Part shown: positions 6,444 through 8,031 of the stretch, in pieces
Layout of the letters: each line of letters opens with the position of its first letter
How positions within the stretch are numbered: the stretch's first letter is position 1
Assembly: GCA_943327965.2 (NCBI GenBank)
Contig: CALPYQ020000054.1
Coordinates: 1-8,031 of the forward strand
DNA: 8,031 nucleotides
DNA from: Singulisphaera sp. GP187
GTDB lineage: Bacteria > Pseudomonadota > Gammaproteobacteria > Burkholderiales > Burkholderiaceae_C
Reading direction: 5' to 3'
The notes under the pieces: model-generated
Databases searched by the model: none
Seen by the model: only the letters and a program-made list of their open reading frames with translations
Told to the model about the DNA's origin: nothing
Position numbers and translations under genes: made by a program

Positions 6444-7427
6444 TCAAAGATCGATTTCAATCACAGCGTTGGCTTGGCTGGCGCGCGAGACGCACACCAT
6501 GATGTGATTCAGCTTTTCTGAATCGGTCAGAACAAAATCGCGGTGTTCTACTTGTCCAGCCACCAAACCAGTTTTACAGCTGCCGCAGGTACCACTTTCA
6601 CAGGAGCTGGGAACACGGTGCCCCGCTTTGCGAAGGGCATCCAAAATACTTTCGTTGTCTGCCACTGGCAGGACAGTTTGAGACTGAGACAGCTTAATTT
6701 GGAAGGGGCTGTTGGTAGCATGTTGTGCGGCATTGGCGCCAAAACTTTCAAAATGCACACGACCCTGTGGCCAATGTCCGCTCATGTCTTTCACGGCATC
6801 CATCAGGCCTTGGGGGCCGCAACAATAAATGTGGGCTTGGCTGGGTTTTTCTAGCAAGGGCCAAAAGTCCAGACCTGTATCGGGATTGCCGCCATCAAAA
6901 TGGAAACTGACTTCGCCCGCATTTTGCAGGGCCTGCAACTCGGGCATGAAGGCTGCACCTTCTGCATCCCGTGCGCAATAGTAAAAACGAAAATGCCCTT
7001 GGCCGCCCGCCTGTTGAAGCCTAGACATTTGCCTTGCCATCGACAACAAAGGCGTGACCCCAATGCCGCCTGCAATGAAGATCACTTCGTGCGCTGGGTC
7101 AAGTAATTCGAAATCGTTCTTGGGCGCACTGACATTCAATAAATGGCCCACTTGAACTTGTTCAATCATGCTTCTTGAGCCGCCACGGCCAGTGTGCTCT
7201 AGCTTGATGGCAATTTCGCAAAAACTGGCTTCTGATGGATCGTTGCACAGGGAGTAGTTGCGGCGCTGACCGGCGGGCGTTTGAACAGTGATGTGCGCGC
7301 CTGCTTTAAACACAGGCAAGCTTTGTCCTTCAGGGTGCACCAGCCTAAAGGACCAAATGTCTTTGGCCACTTGGCTTTTGTGTTGCACAAGCAAGGATGA
7401 AAAATCGGGGTCGAGAACTTGAGTCAT
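6444..7427 (-). CDS. Oxygenase reductase, phthalate dioxygenase reductase/VanB type
   Basis: This 327-residue electron-transfer protein has three domains in the order typical of phthalate dioxygenase reductase. The flavin domain (about 10-105) contains RNYSL at 56-60. The NAD(P)H domain (about 112-225) contains GGIGVTPLL at 120-128 and YCCGP at 201-205. The C-terminal plant-type [2Fe-2S] ferredoxin domain (about 243-327) has ligands C276, C281, C284 and C312 in CESGTCGSC and MVCVS. It should pass electrons from NAD(P)H through flavin (FMN in the known family) and the iron-sulfur cluster to a Rieske oxygenase, here most likely the divergent gene at 7596. All cofactor motifs look intact. The ATG at 7425-7427 fits the family N-terminus, though no strong ribosome site precedes it. 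It is the first gene of the right minus-strand operon. Confidence 0.92.
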   Translation of the reverse strand: MTQVLDPDFSSLLVQHKSQVAKDIWSFRLVHPEGQSLPVFKAGAHITVQTPAGQRRNYSLCNDPSEASFCEIAIKLEHTGRGGSRSMIEQVQVGHLLNVSAPKNDFELLDPAHEVIFIAGGIGVTPLLSMARQMSRLQQAGGQGHFRFYYCARDAEGAAFMPELQALQNAGEVSFHFDGGNPDTGLDFWPLLEKPSQAHIYCCGPQGLMDAVKDMSGHWPQGRVHFESFGANAAQHATNSPFQIKLSQSQTVLPVADNESILDALRKAGHRVPSSCESGTCGSCKTGLVAGQVEHRDFVLTDSEKLNHIMVCVSRASQANAVIEIDL

Positions 7428-7491
7428 TGCGTAATGGGACGAAGCAGCAGTTTGTCAATCAAGGATAGAAAAAGGTTTTATGAACGAAAAC

Positions 7492-7518
7492 TTGACAAAG
7501 ATCATGTTTTCCTATTAT
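7492..7518 (+). promoter_or_regulatory. Predicted sigma-70 promoter of the Rieske oxygenase gene
   Basis: A perfect -35 box TTGACA (7492-7497) is followed, after 15 bases, by TATTAT (7513-7518), five of six matches to the -10 consensus. A 17-base spacing would give TTATCT (7515-7520) instead. Transcription would begin near 7525, inside the palindrome, leaving an untranslated leader of about 70 bases before the ATG at 7596. Confidence 0.6.
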
Positions 7519-7538
7519 CTTAGGGCTCTAAGAATAAT
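7514..7538. promoter_or_regulatory. Palindromic operator candidate for the MarR-family regulator
   Basis: The core TCTTAGGG/CTCTAAGA (7518-7533) is a 16-base palindrome with seven of eight base pairs matching. It is extended by outer arms ATTAT (7514-7518) and ATAAT (7534-7538), the right arm offset by one base. Its size and symmetry fit the dimeric binding sites of MarR proteins. It overlaps the -10 of the predicted oxygenase promoter and the spacer and -10 of the predicted reductase promoter, so one bound dimer could close both. Binding by the MarR protein at 4711-5223 is inferred from context. Confidence 0.55.
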
Positions 7539-7545
7539 TGCGCAA
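7517..7545 (-). promoter_or_regulatory. Possible promoter of the reductase-dehydrogenase-marR operon
   Basis: On the minus strand TTGCGC (7545-7540, four of six matches) is followed after exactly 17 bases by TAAGAT (7522-7517, four of six). GATAAT (7519-7514) is an alternative -10 with a 20-base spacer. The match is weaker than for the plus-strand promoter, but the position, overlapping the palindrome, is what a co-regulated divergent pair would show. The predicted leader is about 80 bases. Confidence 0.35.
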
Positions 7546-7595
7546 CCGTCAATCAATATCCCTTTCGTTTGAATGTCTCAGAGAATTTAAGAACC

Positions 7596-8031
7596 ATGAT
7601 AACCCCCGAAGAAAATGACTTGTTGTGCCGTGTTGAAGGCAATGCCCCCATGGGACAACTCATGCGCCGGCAGTGGATTGCCATTTGCTTGATTGAAGAA
7701 GTCTCTGAACCCGATGGGACCCCCATTAAAGCGAGAATTCTGGGCGAAGACTTGGTTGTTTTCAGAGACACCAAAGGCCGTGTGGGGGTGATGGATGAAT
7801 ATTGTCCGCACCGCAAAGCTTCTTTGGTGTTTGGCCGCAATGAAGATTGTGGATTGCGTTGTCTTTATCACGGTTGGAAGATGGATGTGGCAGGTAATGT
7901 GGTGGACATGTCCTCTGAGCCAGCAGGCAGTGGCTTGGTTGAAAAAGTAAAGCATCGCGCCTTTCCCACGCACGAGTGGGGCGGATTTGTGTGGGCATAC
8001 ATGGGGCCGCCTGAGCATCAACCCGAATTTA
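7596..8031 (+). CDS. Rieske non-heme iron oxygenase, phthalate 4,5-dioxygenase-like, N-terminal part
   Basis: The frame is open from the ATG at 7596 to the right edge, giving 145 residues of a protein that in the family is usually about 430-450 long. The Rieske [2Fe-2S] ligands are complete: C70 and H72 in CPH, and C89 and H92 in CLYH, with 16 residues between the pairs. The N-terminal segment EENDLL..PMGQLMRRQW and the block GEDLVVFRDTKGRVG (50-64) match, from memory, the phthalate dioxygenase group of alpha-subunit-only oxygenases. The mononuclear iron site lies outside the window, so activity cannot be judged. The divergent reductase and the dihydrodiol dehydrogenase suggest ring cis-dihydroxylation of an aromatic carboxylate. 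Other members of this group are demethylases or act on other rings, so the substrate is uncertain. It has its own predicted promoter; the ribosome site is weak. Confidence 0.9.
   Translation, partial: MITPEENDLLCRVEGNAPMGQLMRRQWIAICLIEEVSEPDGTPIKARILGEDLVVFRDTKGRVGVMDEYCPHRKASLVFGRNEDCGLRCLYHGWKMDVAGNVVDMSSEPAGSGLVEKVKHRAFPTHEWGGFVWAYMGPPEHQPEF

Larger units (their letters stand above)
7454..7556. repeat. Two copies of a 9-base direct repeat in the divergent region
   Basis: GTCAATCAA occurs at 7454-7462 and again at 7548-7556, 94 bases apart and flanking the promoter and palindrome. The spacing is close to nine helical turns. They could be sites for a second regulator, but two short AT-rich matches may also be chance. 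Confidence 0.3.

Noticed and set aside
6428..6460. Longer dehydrogenase starting at an in-frame TTG at 6460
   Set aside because: It would add 11 residues not expected before the Rossmann fold, overlap the reductase gene by 17 bases and has no ribosome site; the ATG at 6427 fits better.
7453..7458. Minus-strand TTGACA as a -35 box for the reductase operon
   Set aside because: The -10 would have to lie at about 7430-7435 next to the start codon, where only ATTACG is found; this leaves no leader.
1..8031. Search by eye for tRNA, CRISPR array, insertion sequence ends and prophage genes
   Set aside because: No tRNA-like clover pattern, spaced repeats, transposase motif or phage protein was seen, and genes fill nearly all the window.

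Overview
The window looks like chromosomal DNA of a betaproteobacterium in the order Burkholderiales, most likely a freshwater Comamonadaceae member (Limnohabitans-like). This rests on protein similarity recalled from memory, moderate GC, and a gene neighbourhood (UbiH-type hydroxylase, DsbC, M61 peptidase) that I recall from that group. No database search was possible. There are ten protein genes, two of them cut by the window edges. I saw no RNA gene, insertion sequence, CRISPR array or prophage gene. Coding density is very high, and the only sizeable gap is the 168-base divergent region at 7428-7595.

Left block (1-3554, all minus strand) is a tight five-gene run. In transcription order it holds a MobA/MocA-like nucleotidyltransferase, a UbiH/UbiF/COQ6-family FAD hydroxylase, the periplasmic disulfide isomerase DsbC, a small DUF3429 membrane protein, and the N-terminal part of an M61-family peptidase. 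Gaps are 12, 12, -4 and 16 bases, so one transcript is likely. The dsbC/DUF3429 pair shares an ATGA stop/start.

Centre (3623-4714, plus strand) is the conserved P-loop NTPase gene ychF. It is divergent from the left operon across 68 bases. It is convergent with the next gene, and the two stop codons share the same TTAA.

Right block (4711-8031) looks like part of an aromatic-carboxylate catabolic unit of the phthalate 4,5-dioxygenase type. A Rieske oxygenase gene runs off the right edge on the plus strand. Divergent from it lie a flavin/[2Fe-2S] oxygenase reductase, a Gfo/Idh/MocA dehydrogenase resembling phthalate 4,5-cis-dihydrodiol dehydrogenase, and a MarR-family regulator. In the expected scheme the reductase passes electrons from NAD(P)H to the oxygenase, the oxygenase makes a cis-dihydrodiol, and the dehydrogenase re-aromatises it. 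A near-perfect 16-base palindrome with extra AT-rich arms sits over both predicted divergent promoters and is the best candidate operator for the MarR protein. The true substrate cannot be fixed from this window. I found nothing that amounts to a wholly new system; the most interesting parts are this divergent operator and the DUF3429 gene coupled to dsbC.
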